A stretch of 64,000 nt of DNA from CAYPNF01 sp964411985 (GTDB lineage Bacteria > Verrucomicrobiota > Verrucomicrobiia > Limisphaerales > J093). The stretch covers positions 124,001-188,000 of the forward strand of contig CAYPNF010000010.1 in NCBI GenBank assembly GCA_964411985.1, given 5' to 3'. Position 1 is the first letter of the stretch, and every line of letters starts with the position of its first letter. A program made the position numbers and the translations under genes. Below are positions 18,247-26,822 of the stretch, in pieces. The notes beneath the pieces are model-generated. The model saw only the letters and a program-made list of their open reading frames with translations. It searched no databases and was not told the DNA's origin.

Positions 18247-19242
18247 ATGAGCACAAGTCCTAGTTTAAAGATTCGCGTCACCGTCGACCAGAAGGCCGCA
18301 CTTCTAGCCGGCAGAATTCTTGGGGCCACAGTCGAGGTTGAGGTGTCACCCTCCGGAATCGGAGACCTGTGGCCCACGCTGGTGGGACAATTGGACGTGG
18401 GCGAGAATCCCCCGTCACTTGGTGGCGTGAGTGTTGAGGATGCGACCGAGGCCGCTGTGGTCGCCGCGCTTGCGGCGAAAGTGAAGGCAAAGCAACAAGC
18501 CGAGGAAGCCCAAGCCGAGCGCGTCCGCGCGGAGGTCGCGCAGATCGAGGGCCAACTCGCCGTCTACGAGGCCGCCCTTGCAAATCCAATGACCATCGAA
18601 GATTGCTACCACCCAAACGTCCGCGACGGCCGTGGCGCAAAGTATGCAGGATGCGTGCGAAGAATGCCTGCTCTGCCCTGGACTAGAATCGCCAACGACA
18701 CACCACAGCCAATCCGCGCCTTGCTTGAGCGCGCAGAGGCCCTGCGGGTCGCCAACGAGGCGGCGATCAAGGCGGCCAACGAGGCGGCCTGGGCCGAGCA
18801 AAAGGAGAGGGTTCTGGCCGAGATAGACGCCAAAATTGCGGCCGAGAAGGCGGAAGAGGAAGCGAAGAAAACAGCGAAGGCTGAGGAGCTCAGGCTGAGA
18901 ATCGCCGAGCGGCTGGCAACGGGCTACTGGGAAAGGAAGACCGAGTCCTACAATGAGCGCCGTTACGGAGCCTACTGGTGCGCGGCGGTCTCGTTCCCGG
19001 ATGGCCCTAAGGCAGAGTACAGCTGGGGAGAGTCTTCGGCGAACGGCGGCAGTGCAGGCGTACTTCGGGTCCCCTGCCGACCCGGCGACATCATCGCATG
19101 GGGGCAGAAGGACAAGAGGAAGCGCAATTCAGAGCATCACCTCCTGATCATGCAGGACGACGGACGTATGGTTGAGGTCGACAAAGCCGCGGCCTGGGGG
19201 CACTGGAAGTCGCACAGCAAGGGCGCGGTGAAGAAAGCCTAG
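18247..19242 (+). CDS. Coiled-coil hypothetical protein
   Basis: A 331-residue protein from the ATG at 18247. Residues about 65-120 and 155-225 are rich in A, E, K, Q and form long coiled-coil helices (AKVKAKQQAEEAQAERVRAE, AKIAAEKAEEEAKKTAKAEE). The C-terminal third is a globular, Trp/Tyr-rich region (YGAYWCAAVSFPDGPKAEYS, PGDIIAWGQKDKRKR). The pattern suggests a structural or accessory plasmid-type protein. No family recognised. Confidence 0.6.
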   Translation: MSTSPSLKIRVTVDQKAALLAGRILGATVEVEVSPSGIGDLWPTLVGQLDVGENPPSLGGVSVEDATEAAVVAALAAKVKAKQQAEEAQAERVRAEVAQIEGQLAVYEAALANPMTIEDCYHPNVRDGRGAKYAGCVRRMPALPWTRIANDTPQPIRALLERAEALRVANEAAIKAANEAAWAEQKERVLAEIDAKIAAEKAEEEAKKTAKAEELRLRIAERLATGYWERKTESYNERRYGAYWCAAVSFPDGPKAEYSWGESSANGGSAGVLRVPCRPGDIIAWGQKDKRKRNSEHHLLIMQDDGRMVEVDKAAAWGHWKSHSKGAVKKA

Positions 19243-19366
19243 TCCGCCGCCTCTGCCCCCAGGTCCGATGTCGGTAGCTGGGGCATGGGGCCAGCCCCCG
19301 TGGGGTTTGAGTGGGGGCCGCTGTCTGTGCGGCGGCGTCCCTTTTAACGGAAACCAAGGACAAAGC

Positions 19367-20284
19367 ATGAATATGACAGACCGAGAGTTGGCAGTAGCAA
19401 AAGCTGAGATAATGGGTAAGCGATCTGCAGGGATCCTGGTCCAGGATCCCCAGCAGATAAAGGTAACCCACCAGTCCCGGCTAACCTCCAAGCAGACATT
19501 CACTGAACGAACCGGACGCGGAACCAAGGAGTGGAGTGACCACAGTTACAACATTTGCCGCGGCTGTGAGCACGGGTGCCTCTACTGCTATGCAAAGGCG
19601 CTGGCTTGTCGTTTCGAGAAATCGATGCGGCTTCCTGGAAATTGGGACAAGCAGACGCTGAACCCCGGGAAGAGTCGGTACGGGGCTGAGGTTGGGCGCA
19701 AGGGCGTGGTCATGTTCCCGACGAGTCACGACATCACGCCGAACTTCCTGGCAGAGTCACTGAGGACTATCGAAAACCTGCTGGTCAACAACCAGGTCTT
19801 GATCGTCAGCAAACCACATCTAAAAGTCGTGCGGAGCCTCTGCAGTGCGTTGGCCCGAAGGAAAGAGGACGTTATGTTTCGCTTCACCATCGGTTCCCTG
19901 GACGCAGGATTGTGCAGGTTTTGGGAACCCGGCGCTCCGGTGCCGGCCGAGAGGATCGAGTGCCTCGAACATGCGTATCGCGAAGGGTTCAAGACGAGCG
20001 TGAGCGTTGAACCGATGCTGGCTGGGAGGGAAGAGACAATCAAACTCGTCGATAGGCTTGCTCCAGCCGTGACGGACACGATTTGGATTGGCAAGATGCA
20101 GAGGATCCCCAGCAAACTCAACCAACACATCGATGGGTTTGCCGGAGCGGTCGCGTTGGTCAAGGCTCAGCAGACCGATGCACAGATAGTGCGGCTTGCT
20201 ACGTCGCTCAACGGCAACCCGAAAGTGCGATGGAAGGATAGCATCAAGGCTGTTTTGGAGAAAAGCAGGACTCCGGCGTGCTAG
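19367..20284 (+). CDS. Radical SAM protein, SPL/Rv2578c-like
   Basis: A 305-residue protein; the ATG at 19367 is preceded by AAGGA six bases upstream, which decides the start over the longer frame from 19268. NICRGCEHGCLYCYAK carries the CxxxCxxC iron-sulfur motif (Cys67, Cys71, Cys74) that binds SAM. The following segments (GVVMFPTSHDITP, VSVEPMLAG, DTIWIGKMQR) suit the TIM-barrel of spore-photoproduct-lyase-like radical SAM proteins. Proteins of this general kind occur on plasmids and phages, but the reaction is unknown. It lies just before the convergent mobilisation operon. Confidence 0.8.
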   Translation: MNMTDRELAVAKAEIMGKRSAGILVQDPQQIKVTHQSRLTSKQTFTERTGRGTKEWSDHSYNICRGCEHGCLYCYAKALACRFEKSMRLPGNWDKQTLNPGKSRYGAEVGRKGVVMFPTSHDITPNFLAESLRTIENLLVNNQVLIVSKPHLKVVRSLCSALARRKEDVMFRFTIGSLDAGLCRFWEPGAPVPAERIECLEHAYREGFKTSVSVEPMLAGREETIKLVDRLAPAVTDTIWIGKMQRIPSKLNQHIDGFAGAVALVKAQQTDAQIVRLATSLNGNPKVRWKDSIKAVLEKSRTPAC

Positions 20285-20376
20285 CGAAGCTAGGGGCTCT
20301 CGGTCGGCGGAGCGTGCGAAGCACTGAAACTGGGGCAAATAACCCGGGCGACACCTCTGGCATTTCGCCCCGACAC

Positions 20377-20709
20377 TTAAGTCAAAGTGCTTGCGACTGC
20401 CTCATCGACCCTGAAGGCCTTCACCGGAGTGCCGTCTGACAAGCCAGCCCAAAGCCCCCGGTGGAATGACGGCATCAAGGACGAGGCTACCGACACGTCC
20501 TGCCCCGTCGATGCCGCGAACTTCTGATCGAGGCGATCAACGTCAGTGTCGAGCACCTCGTAGACTTCGCACGCGGTACCGCTCGGGGCGAGTACCCAAA
20601 TGAGTACCCGTCGGCCATCGGATCGTATCCGCCTGAGGTGAGGAAGAGTGAATGACAGGAGGCTGTCACCCAGATCTAAAGTTACTGGACTAGGGAGAGT
20701 TGTGTTCAT
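20377..20709 (-). CDS. Hypothetical protein at the end of the mob operon
   Basis: A 110-residue protein whose start overlaps the previous gene by 20 bp, so it is probably the last gene of the mobilisation operon. It is predicted to be largely beta (LDLGDSLLSFTLPHLRRI, RVLIWVLAPSGTACEVYEVL). No signal peptide, no known family. Confidence 0.55.
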   Translation of the reverse strand: MNTTLPSPVTLDLGDSLLSFTLPHLRRIRSDGRRVLIWVLAPSGTACEVYEVLDTDVDRLDQKFAASTGQDVSVASSLMPSFHRGLWAGLSDGTPVKAFRVDEAVASTLT

Positions 20710-21130
20710 GTTGGATTCTGAGGTAGAGCTGGTTGAACGCGTGGTAGACTCGCGTGTCGAGCGTGGTTAGGCCCTCTCGAAGCCAGAAGGTTGAGGCGAT
20801 CTGCACCACAAGGCTGAGGATTACCATCCCGACCACAAACATTCTTGTTGCCGGCTGAGGCCGGTTATCGGGATCGGGTGTCCTCGACTCCAGCGCGCGA
20901 GGTGTCGCCTCGAGGCGCTCCATGAGGGTCCGTAGCTCTTTTGTCTGGTCGGCCGTGATGCTCACCAAGGATTGCGCGGTGGGCATCCCTTGCAGGCGGC
21001 GGTCAACCTCGATCAGTAGGCGCTTGAGGTGCGCGAGGTCGTTGAGGGGTGGAGGTTCAGGCGATGGACTATCTGGTGCATGCATATGGGACCTGTCCAA
21101 CAGGTTCTGGAACTGTTCGGTTTTGGTCAT
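20690..21130 (-). CDS. Mob-operon accessory protein with one membrane helix
   Basis: A 146-residue protein overlapping the relaxase end by 62 bp. The first 95 residues are charged and helical (LAHLKRLLIEVDRRLQGM, QTKELRTLMERLEAT) and the rest holds one transmembrane helix (RMFVVGMVILSLVVQIASTF). A coiled coil plus a membrane anchor beside a relaxase recalls small MobB/MbeB-like accessory proteins that link the relaxosome to the membrane; this is inference from context and layout. Confidence 0.6.
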   Translation of the reverse strand: MTKTEQFQNLLDRSHMHAPDSPSPEPPPLNDLAHLKRLLIEVDRRLQGMPTAQSLVSITADQTKELRTLMERLEATPRALESRTPDPDNRPQPATRMFVVGMVILSLVVQIASTFWLREGLTTLDTRVYHAFNQLYLRIQHEHNSP

Positions 21131-22412
21131 GGCTTGTGTGGGCTTTCACGGGTGAGGAGTCATCTCCGGAGGAATCGGTTCCCCCGGATACGACGACCTC
21201 GATGCCCAGGGTTTTGCCAATGGCAACCGCCAGGGTCTGAAACTCGAGGGAACCTGATGCTTCCACCTTTGACCAGTGCTTCCTCATTGCGAGTTGGAGG
21301 GCGGCCTTGACGGCGGTCTTGTGTTCGGAGTCCATGGTAATTCGATCACCTTCGTCCCGGAAAGCCTCATTGCCGGTATTCCGCCAGGCATACACGTTCC
21401 CCGAGGTTAAGAATGCCAGGTCGAGCACCTGCTGGTGTAGGATCGTTGGCTTAGGTGGGATCGGTGTTGTTTGCTCCAAGACTCGGATCGTGTTGCGCGT
21501 CTTGGAGCGCTTGGCGGCCGCCTTCCTGATTGCGAGGAGCACGTCCTTGTGGCGCCGAGCATCAAAACGGGTCTTCGACGCGATTGCCTTCCACGCGAAG
21601 GTCTTTCCGAGCGCGCACCCTCGGAAAACGCTTCCTGCTATTCTGAAACTGACACCGGAGATGTGACCTGTGCCACTGGCCTCGTTGAGTTGAACGGAAA
21701 CCCCCTGTCGTGCCAACTGTTCGATGAATACCCCGAAGTCGGGTGAATCTGCGAGTTGCCGACGCAGAGTAGACTGGAGAAGCGATTTAGCGGAAGGCTT
21801 CTGCTTACGTAGGGCCCCATGGAGTTCCGCGCTTGGCACCGCCTTCTCACGCGGCATCCGATCTGGCTGGTCTTTGGCGCAGGCCTTCCGCGCATGCACA
21901 GAGTACAGACCATACTTGATCTCTGCCCTTTCCGCGGCGGCTTCCCAGAGCCTATAGTCTTCATGAGCGTTCCAAATGACTCCCCGCGAGCTCACAACCC
22001 CTACCAACCCGTGGGTATGTAAGTGGGTGTCCCCGTGCGCGACAATCACGGTCGGCCTGTCGGCCCCCATCACCTCGCCGATGATTTCTTTGGTGATCGA
22101 TTCGGCCAGCGTGGGAGAGACCTCGTCGCTCGGGTGGAAGTTAACCGAAAGGTGCAGGAAGAGGGTTTGGGGCGCTGGTTTTGAGCCCCTCATTCTTTGC
22201 GTAAAAAGCGACAGCTGTCTGGCGATCGATCGAGCGACTTGAGTGACGGCGGACCTGCTGGGCTCCAAAGGCAAGATGCCCCCAAGCAACGTCATTACCG
22301 GGGGAGCACATAACCGTTCGCTTTGCCGCTTGCCCAACTTAGCGAGAAGCAGGTAACGGATCAGCATGGCGGCACCAGCTTCGTCTCGTCCGCGCTTTAC
22401 TTTGATAATCAT
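21069..22412 (-). CDS. Relaxase/mobilisation nuclease, MobA/VirD2-like
   Basis: A 447-residue protein. It starts MIIKVKRGRDEAGAAMLIRY, the usual opening of PF03432-type relaxases with the candidate catalytic tyrosine (Tyr20). The metal-binding motif is IVAHGDTHLHTHG (His126, Asp128, His130, His132, His134), followed by VIWN (Asn148). Relaxases nick oriT, attach to the DNA end and pilot it into a recipient. The C-terminal 250 residues are basic and may contact DNA. Its start overlaps the end of the MobC-like gene (ATGA), as in MOB_P plasmid operons. Confidence 0.85.
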   Translation of the reverse strand: MIIKVKRGRDEAGAAMLIRYLLLAKLGKRQSERLCAPPVMTLLGGILPLEPSRSAVTQVARSIARQLSLFTQRMRGSKPAPQTLFLHLSVNFHPSDEVSPTLAESITKEIIGEVMGADRPTVIVAHGDTHLHTHGLVGVVSSRGVIWNAHEDYRLWEAAAERAEIKYGLYSVHARKACAKDQPDRMPREKAVPSAELHGALRKQKPSAKSLLQSTLRRQLADSPDFGVFIEQLARQGVSVQLNEASGTGHISGVSFRIAGSVFRGCALGKTFAWKAIASKTRFDARRHKDVLLAIRKAAAKRSKTRNTIRVLEQTTPIPPKPTILHQQVLDLAFLTSGNVYAWRNTGNEAFRDEGDRITMDSEHKTAVKAALQLAMRKHWSKVEASGSLEFQTLAVAIGKTLGIEVVVSGGTDSSGDDSSPVKAHTSHDQNRTVPEPVGQVPYACTR

Positions 22413-22807
22413 ATCCGCTGGGTCTTTGAAGCTTCTTGCACGCTGACAACTGGCACCAACAGGTCAGCATAAAGCATCCTCCTGATGTCCTCTAAGGTGG
22501 TACTCATGGTTTCGAGGTGAATGATCAGGCGTCGGTCAATCTGACTGTGCGACAGTGGGGGGTCCGTGTAAGCGACCTTGTGCACCACTCCGTTGAGCGC
22601 ATCCGTTGCCTGGGAGAGCACGAGCAGGGCATCCAGATCCCCTCTGGGCAGTACTGTGGGTGGTAGGGGTTGGCCTGTTGTCCGCAGGCGGACGACTGCT
22701 GAGACGCTGATCGCACGCTCCCTCGCAACGCGGCGGACCTCGCTGAGTTCAGCGTCGGTAAACCGGATCGGAATCACATGTGATCGAGAGTCCATTGACG
22801 ACACCAT
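22409..22807 (-). CDS. MobC-like relaxosome accessory protein
   Basis: A 132-residue protein with an N-terminal ribbon-helix-helix (VIPIRFTDAELSEVRRVARE, then ISVSAVVRLRTTGQPLP). The segment RFTDAEL..V...A...G.S.S..VR is the recognised MobC/MbeC signature. MobC proteins bind oriT and help the relaxase. It is the first gene of the operon. A second ATG at 22795 is an alternative start. Confidence 0.75.
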   Translation of the reverse strand: MVSSMDSRSHVIPIRFTDAELSEVRRVARERAISVSAVVRLRTTGQPLPPTVLPRGDLDALLVLSQATDALNGVVHKVAYTDPPLSHSQIDRRLIIHLETMSTTLEDIRRMLYADLLVPVVSVQEASKTQRI

Positions 22808-22826
22808 TATTTACTCATTAATGCTG

Positions 22827-22889
22827 TGTCCGGCGAGGGTATATGTGTTGTCCGGCGAGAAAAATGTGACCGCACGAAGTAAGGTCACA
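22827..22889. other. Candidate oriT
   Basis: Directly upstream of the mob operon lie two direct copies of TGTCCGGCGAG (22827-22837 and 22849-22859) and then a perfect 7-bp inverted repeat, TGTGACC (22865-22871) and GGTCACA (22883-22889), with an 11-nt spacer. Direct repeats plus an inverted repeat beside MobC/relaxase genes are the usual oriT layout. The nick site cannot be assigned. The same gap must also hold the promoters for the divergent genes. Confidence 0.55.
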
Positions 22890-23063
22890 CACATTCGCGC
22901 GGCGACGTAGTCGGCCGCCTTTGCTTGCTATCCTCTTCCTCTTTTCCTTTTGGTCTTTGGACTCCCTTGGTGCGGCTGGGGTCTCCTGGAATCTGATCTC
23001 TTGCCGCGTCGCCCGGGCATATGCTACGCTCCTAGCCACTCAACCGAAGATTCATAATTTGCC

Positions 23064-26000
23064 ATGAATGCAGGACCCTGCGACGGAACATCGAACACCG
23101 CCCCTCGATGCACGAACACTGGAAGCGCGTCACTGTTCCGGGGGTGGGCATGTCTCGCCGTGATGCTTCTGGCCTCCCTGGATATACACGCCCAGGTCAC
23201 CCGGCTTCAGATTGCCGGTCAAAGGACAGTCTATTCCCAGCCCTATTTAGTCGATTTCAACTTTTCCCTGCGGGACCAAAATAACCACGCCATTATCCTA
23301 CCCCCCAGCCAGTTTCAGGTGACCTGCAAAGAGAACGGCACGGCAATTGGATCGGAAACCGGGTACCGCCTCATCTCGGGTGATAACAAGCAACTCAGAT
23401 GCTTCCTGGTGCTCGACTATACGTATAGCATGGCTGACCCGATCGCCAATGGTGACACTAATAATAACGACTATTCCGATGCGCTGGAGACCATGGAAGC
23501 CAACGCCAAGGCCCTTATCGGTGCCTTGCACGCTGATGCAAAGGTCGGGATTTACGAGTTTCACCGGGAAGATCCCGCTCATCCCCCCAGACGTGTATCC
23601 GCACTCACGGATGACAAGGCGGACCTCACCAATCAAATCGACCATATCTGGCAGGATTACGTCCAGGGCTTTCCCGCATCGACACGTTGCTGGGACGCAG
23701 TATATGCCGCCTTAGGGGAATTCCCGGATGCCAACCCTGCCGATGACCAGCGCTTCCTTGTGTTTCTCTCGGATGGACGCGACGAGTCCAGCACGTCAAC
23801 TCCTGCGGAAATTATTTCACGTGCCAACAGCAAGCGTGTAACGATTTATTGCGTGGGTTATGGCATAGACTTAGTGGAAGCCAATCTCCAAAATATTGCC
23901 AGCCAAACCGGGGGTAAGTATTATCCTGCGACCAGCCTGGGCCAGATGAGTCAGCAGTTTGAGCAGATTGTCCTGGACCTGGGCGGGCAATACGTTCTCC
24001 GGTGGGCTACACTGAAACGTGCCCCGACGGAATTCACGCCCTCCTTTGAACTCCGGCTGGCCGGACTAGTTGCAACGGCGACAGGGCCCTCCTACTATCC
24101 GCCGTCGTACGATGCCGACGTACTGCAGGGGCGTCTCTTCTTCGATACCTCGACAAATGCGAACGGCTCTTGTTCCCTCTTTTTGGACGCGCTCTACATG
24201 CCGCGCAGTATTACCCGGCTCCGTCTAAACTACGGCGCGGCCTCACCGTTTTCCGTATCACTGGTATCGCCTTCCGAAGGGGGCCTGTGCCCGACCAACT
24301 GGGCCATGACACGCACTGAAGGTCCAGACGGCGGCACTATCGAACTCAGAAGCGACAAACCTCAGAGCATTTCCTCCGCTTTGCCTTTCGCATCGGTAGG
24401 CAAGCTATTGAGATTCCAATTCCCAGCCGTTCCTGACCCGACCGCTTGCTTTTACGGTCTGAATGTGGAAACAACCAATTATATCGCCGGCCAGTCCTTC
24501 TTGATCGTCAACTCCAACGCGGTCACGAGCCCCATCAACCAGCACGGGCGGCTAATTGTCGAGGCCACAACCAACAACATTGGCCAAACTGTGGTGAAGT
24601 TGCTCACCCAGAGCACACCTCTTGGGATCACTGGAATCAGGCTGATTCTCAGCACTCCGTACTCGATGAGCGCTTCGATAGTGCCTCCATCTCAAGGTGG
24701 TTTATGTCCAACCAACTGGACCTTGTCGCGAATAGATTATCCAGGCTACAGCACGCTGGAACTTACGGGACCCAAACCTCCGAGCGCCTACGCGGCTTTA
24801 CCCTATGGAAGCAACGGGAATCTGCTGGAGATCGTGGTGGGGACCACGGATCCCCGCGGCGCGTTCTCCGACTTCTCGATCGACAACACCTTGTATTCCG
24901 GAGGTCAATCCTTCGCTTTGGTAGGTGTATCGTCGGTTTGGTGGCGGTTGCCTCCCCTGACTCCATCGAATCCATCTCCACGAAACGGCGCTACGAAGGT
25001 GCTGGGCCCTGCGGTTCTGGATTGGGCAGACACGCCGTGGGCGCAATCATACCAGATGCGTTTATGGACCAACACATTGTCATCCAAGCCAAGCTTCAGC
25101 TACATCCCCCTGGCCGGAACGGCGGGAACAGGCGCGCGGACTGAGGTGCGGGATATAAACAAGGACGGGCATGCTGACATCCTAGTTACCTCCTGGGAAC
25201 TGGGATGGTTTGAGAACGATCGCCAGAAGCCTCCCCAATTCACTTGGCACACGATCAAGTCACTCGAAGACGCGATTCCCGTCTTCGCGGTGGATATGGA
25301 CCAGGACGGATGGGACGACCTGATCACCGGGGTGACAGATGGAAACGTTGTGTTCACTCTCTATAAAAAAGGCCAAAGCACGCCTGAGTATGAGGAGAAG
25401 AGGGTGGAGGTCGGCAGTCCGACTTGGGTTTTCCCAGCAGATGTTGACGGCGACGGTTGGGCGGACCTTATCGTCGGCGCTAATGGGACCGAGATAGTGT
25501 GGTTTCGTAATCAGCACGATCGGACTTTCGGTTCCTTACAAAGGGTGGGGGCGTTGGACCGTCCTGCGCGCATTTGCGCGGCGGATTTCGATCAAGACGG
25601 GAGAGTTGACATTGTCGCGACTAGCTATTCTGCGTCCCAGGTGGTGGTGTATCGAAATTTGGGCAGACAGCCCGTAGCATTCGAAGCCATGACGGTGGAT
25701 GCCGCGGCCAATGGCGTCGCATGTCTTGCCGTTGGAGACCTTGACCAGGACGGGCGCGTGGACATTGTCGCCGGGCATGGAACCGGCAATGAGCTTTGTT
25801 GGTATCTTAACAACGGCAACACCCCCGCTCAATTCACAAAACGCATCATCGAGTCACGAGCGGTGCCTTATTCCGTGGAAGTCGCGGATTTGGACAACGA
25901 TGGAGACTTGGATGTCCTGGCCACGTTCTGGGCTGGAGCAGAAGTGAGGTGGTATGAGAATATCACGGGGGCGGGCATTCCGCAGTTTATTGGCCACTCC

Positions 26001-26702
26001 GTGGGCGGAGCTGATGGCCTTCGGCATGCCAGCGCTGGAGACCTGGACGGGGATGGCGACGTGGACCTGGTCATGTTAAATGGCTGGAGGGAGGGCGGTT
26101 CCGTGGGCTGGTTCAGTAATGACGCCGCACCTGCTTCAATCAATCCGCTACTTTCGACGAGTGTGGCTGGGAGCAATGTGAAACTACCACAGGCGCTTCT
26201 TCCCAACCAAGTCTACTACTGGCAAGTAACCGCGAGCAATAGCTACGGCTCGGCTCGCGGCCCAGTCTGGTCCTTCCAGACCAGCAGTCAGGCGGCGAGC
26301 ATCAGCAACTTCCTTTTCTGGGTACAAATCATGGATTTGCCGGAGGGTCGACGAGGGATAGAGGACAGGAATGGCCCGCTGAATCTGCCAAACCTGCTCG
26401 CGTTCGGCATGGGTCTTGACCCTTTGACCGCCAAATCCGAAGACCTGCCCTACGCCACATTGCGCAGATCCGAAGGTGGTGACAAGCTGGTGGTGACTTA
26501 TCGTCGCTCCACAACCGCACAGGGAGTCGGGTTACAGCTTGCCAGCGCGGCTGGTCTAGTCGGTAAGCCTTGGTCTCCCGTCGTTGTCAACCCAGTCAAA
26601 CTGGGACCCTCAGCTGACGGAAAAGCCCAACTCTGGCAAGCTGAGTTTCCCATCGATGCTTCGATGCGATTCATCCGTGCGGAAGCAACCCAGCTACCGT
26701 GA
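23064..26702 (+). CDS. Secreted vWA/FG-GAP multidomain protein
   Basis: A 1212-residue exported protein (signal peptide to about residue 43, CLAVMLLASLDIHAQ). A von Willebrand A domain spans about 112-310; its metal-binding site reads FLVLDYTYSM (Asp118, Thr120, Ser122), a DxTxS variant of DxSxS, with FLVFLSDGRDE as the later acidic loop. Two similar modules follow (about 370-500 and 510-640), each with GGLCPTNW and GQSF. FG-GAP/VCBS blades cover about 685-1010 (RTEVRDINKDGHADILVTSW, GDLDQDGRVDIVAG). A fibronectin-type segment (PNQVYYWQVTASNSYGSARG) and a C-terminal tail end the protein. It is likely a surface adhesin or matrix protein. It is divergent from the mob operon. Confidence 0.88.
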   Translation: MNAGPCDGTSNTAPRCTNTGSASLFRGWACLAVMLLASLDIHAQVTRLQIAGQRTVYSQPYLVDFNFSLRDQNNHAIILPPSQFQVTCKENGTAIGSETGYRLISGDNKQLRCFLVLDYTYSMADPIANGDTNNNDYSDALETMEANAKALIGALHADAKVGIYEFHREDPAHPPRRVSALTDDKADLTNQIDHIWQDYVQGFPASTRCWDAVYAALGEFPDANPADDQRFLVFLSDGRDESSTSTPAEIISRANSKRVTIYCVGYGIDLVEANLQNIASQTGGKYYPATSLGQMSQQFEQIVLDLGGQYVLRWATLKRAPTEFTPSFELRLAGLVATATGPSYYPPSYDADVLQGRLFFDTSTNANGSCSLFLDALYMPRSITRLRLNYGAASPFSVSLVSPSEGGLCPTNWAMTRTEGPDGGTIELRSDKPQSISSALPFASVGKLLRFQFPAVPDPTACFYGLNVETTNYIAGQSFLIVNSNAVTSPINQHGRLIVEATTNNIGQTVVKLLTQSTPLGITGIRLILSTPYSMSASIVPPSQGGLCPTNWTLSRIDYPGYSTLELTGPKPPSAYAALPYGSNGNLLEIVVGTTDPRGAFSDFSIDNTLYSGGQSFALVGVSSVWWRLPPLTPSNPSPRNGATKVLGPAVLDWADTPWAQSYQMRLWTNTLSSKPSFSYIPLAGTAGTGARTEVRDINKDGHADILVTSWELGWFENDRQKPPQFTWHTIKSLEDAIPVFAVDMDQDGWDDLITGVTDGNVVFTLYKKGQSTPEYEEKRVEVGSPTWVFPADVDGDGWADLIVGANGTEIVWFRNQHDRTFGSLQRVGALDRPARICAADFDQDGRVDIVATSYSASQVVVYRNLGRQPVAFEAMTVDAAANGVACLAVGDLDQDGRVDIVAGHGTGNELCWYLNNGNTPAQFTKRIIESRAVPYSVEVADLDNDGDLDVLATFWAGAEVRWYENITGAGIPQFIGHSVGGADGLRHASAGDLDGDGDVDLVMLNGWREGGSVGWFSNDAAPASINPLLSTSVAGSNVKLPQALLPNQVYYWQVTASNSYGSARGPVWSFQTSSQAASISNFLFWVQIMDLPEGRRGIEDRNGPLNLPNLLAFGMGLDPLTAKSEDLPYATLRRSEGGDKLVVTYRRSTTAQGVGLQLASAAGLVGKPWSPVVVNPVKLGPSADGKAQLWQAEFPIDASMRFIRAEATQLP

Positions 26703-26822
26703 ACCCGAGGAACCTTTTCGACAGGGTGCGACGCGCCTGGCGTGAAAAGCCAAGAGGTAGGCCGAATCTTGCGAAGTGATGGGCCGCTTGTGCAGGGCCA
26801 CCGTTCGCCTGTGGTACCTTCC

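Noticed and set aside
22818..23039. A 73-residue basic minus-strand frame
   Set aside because: It covers the oriT-like repeats and a promoter region, has no ribosome site and is low-complexity in composition.
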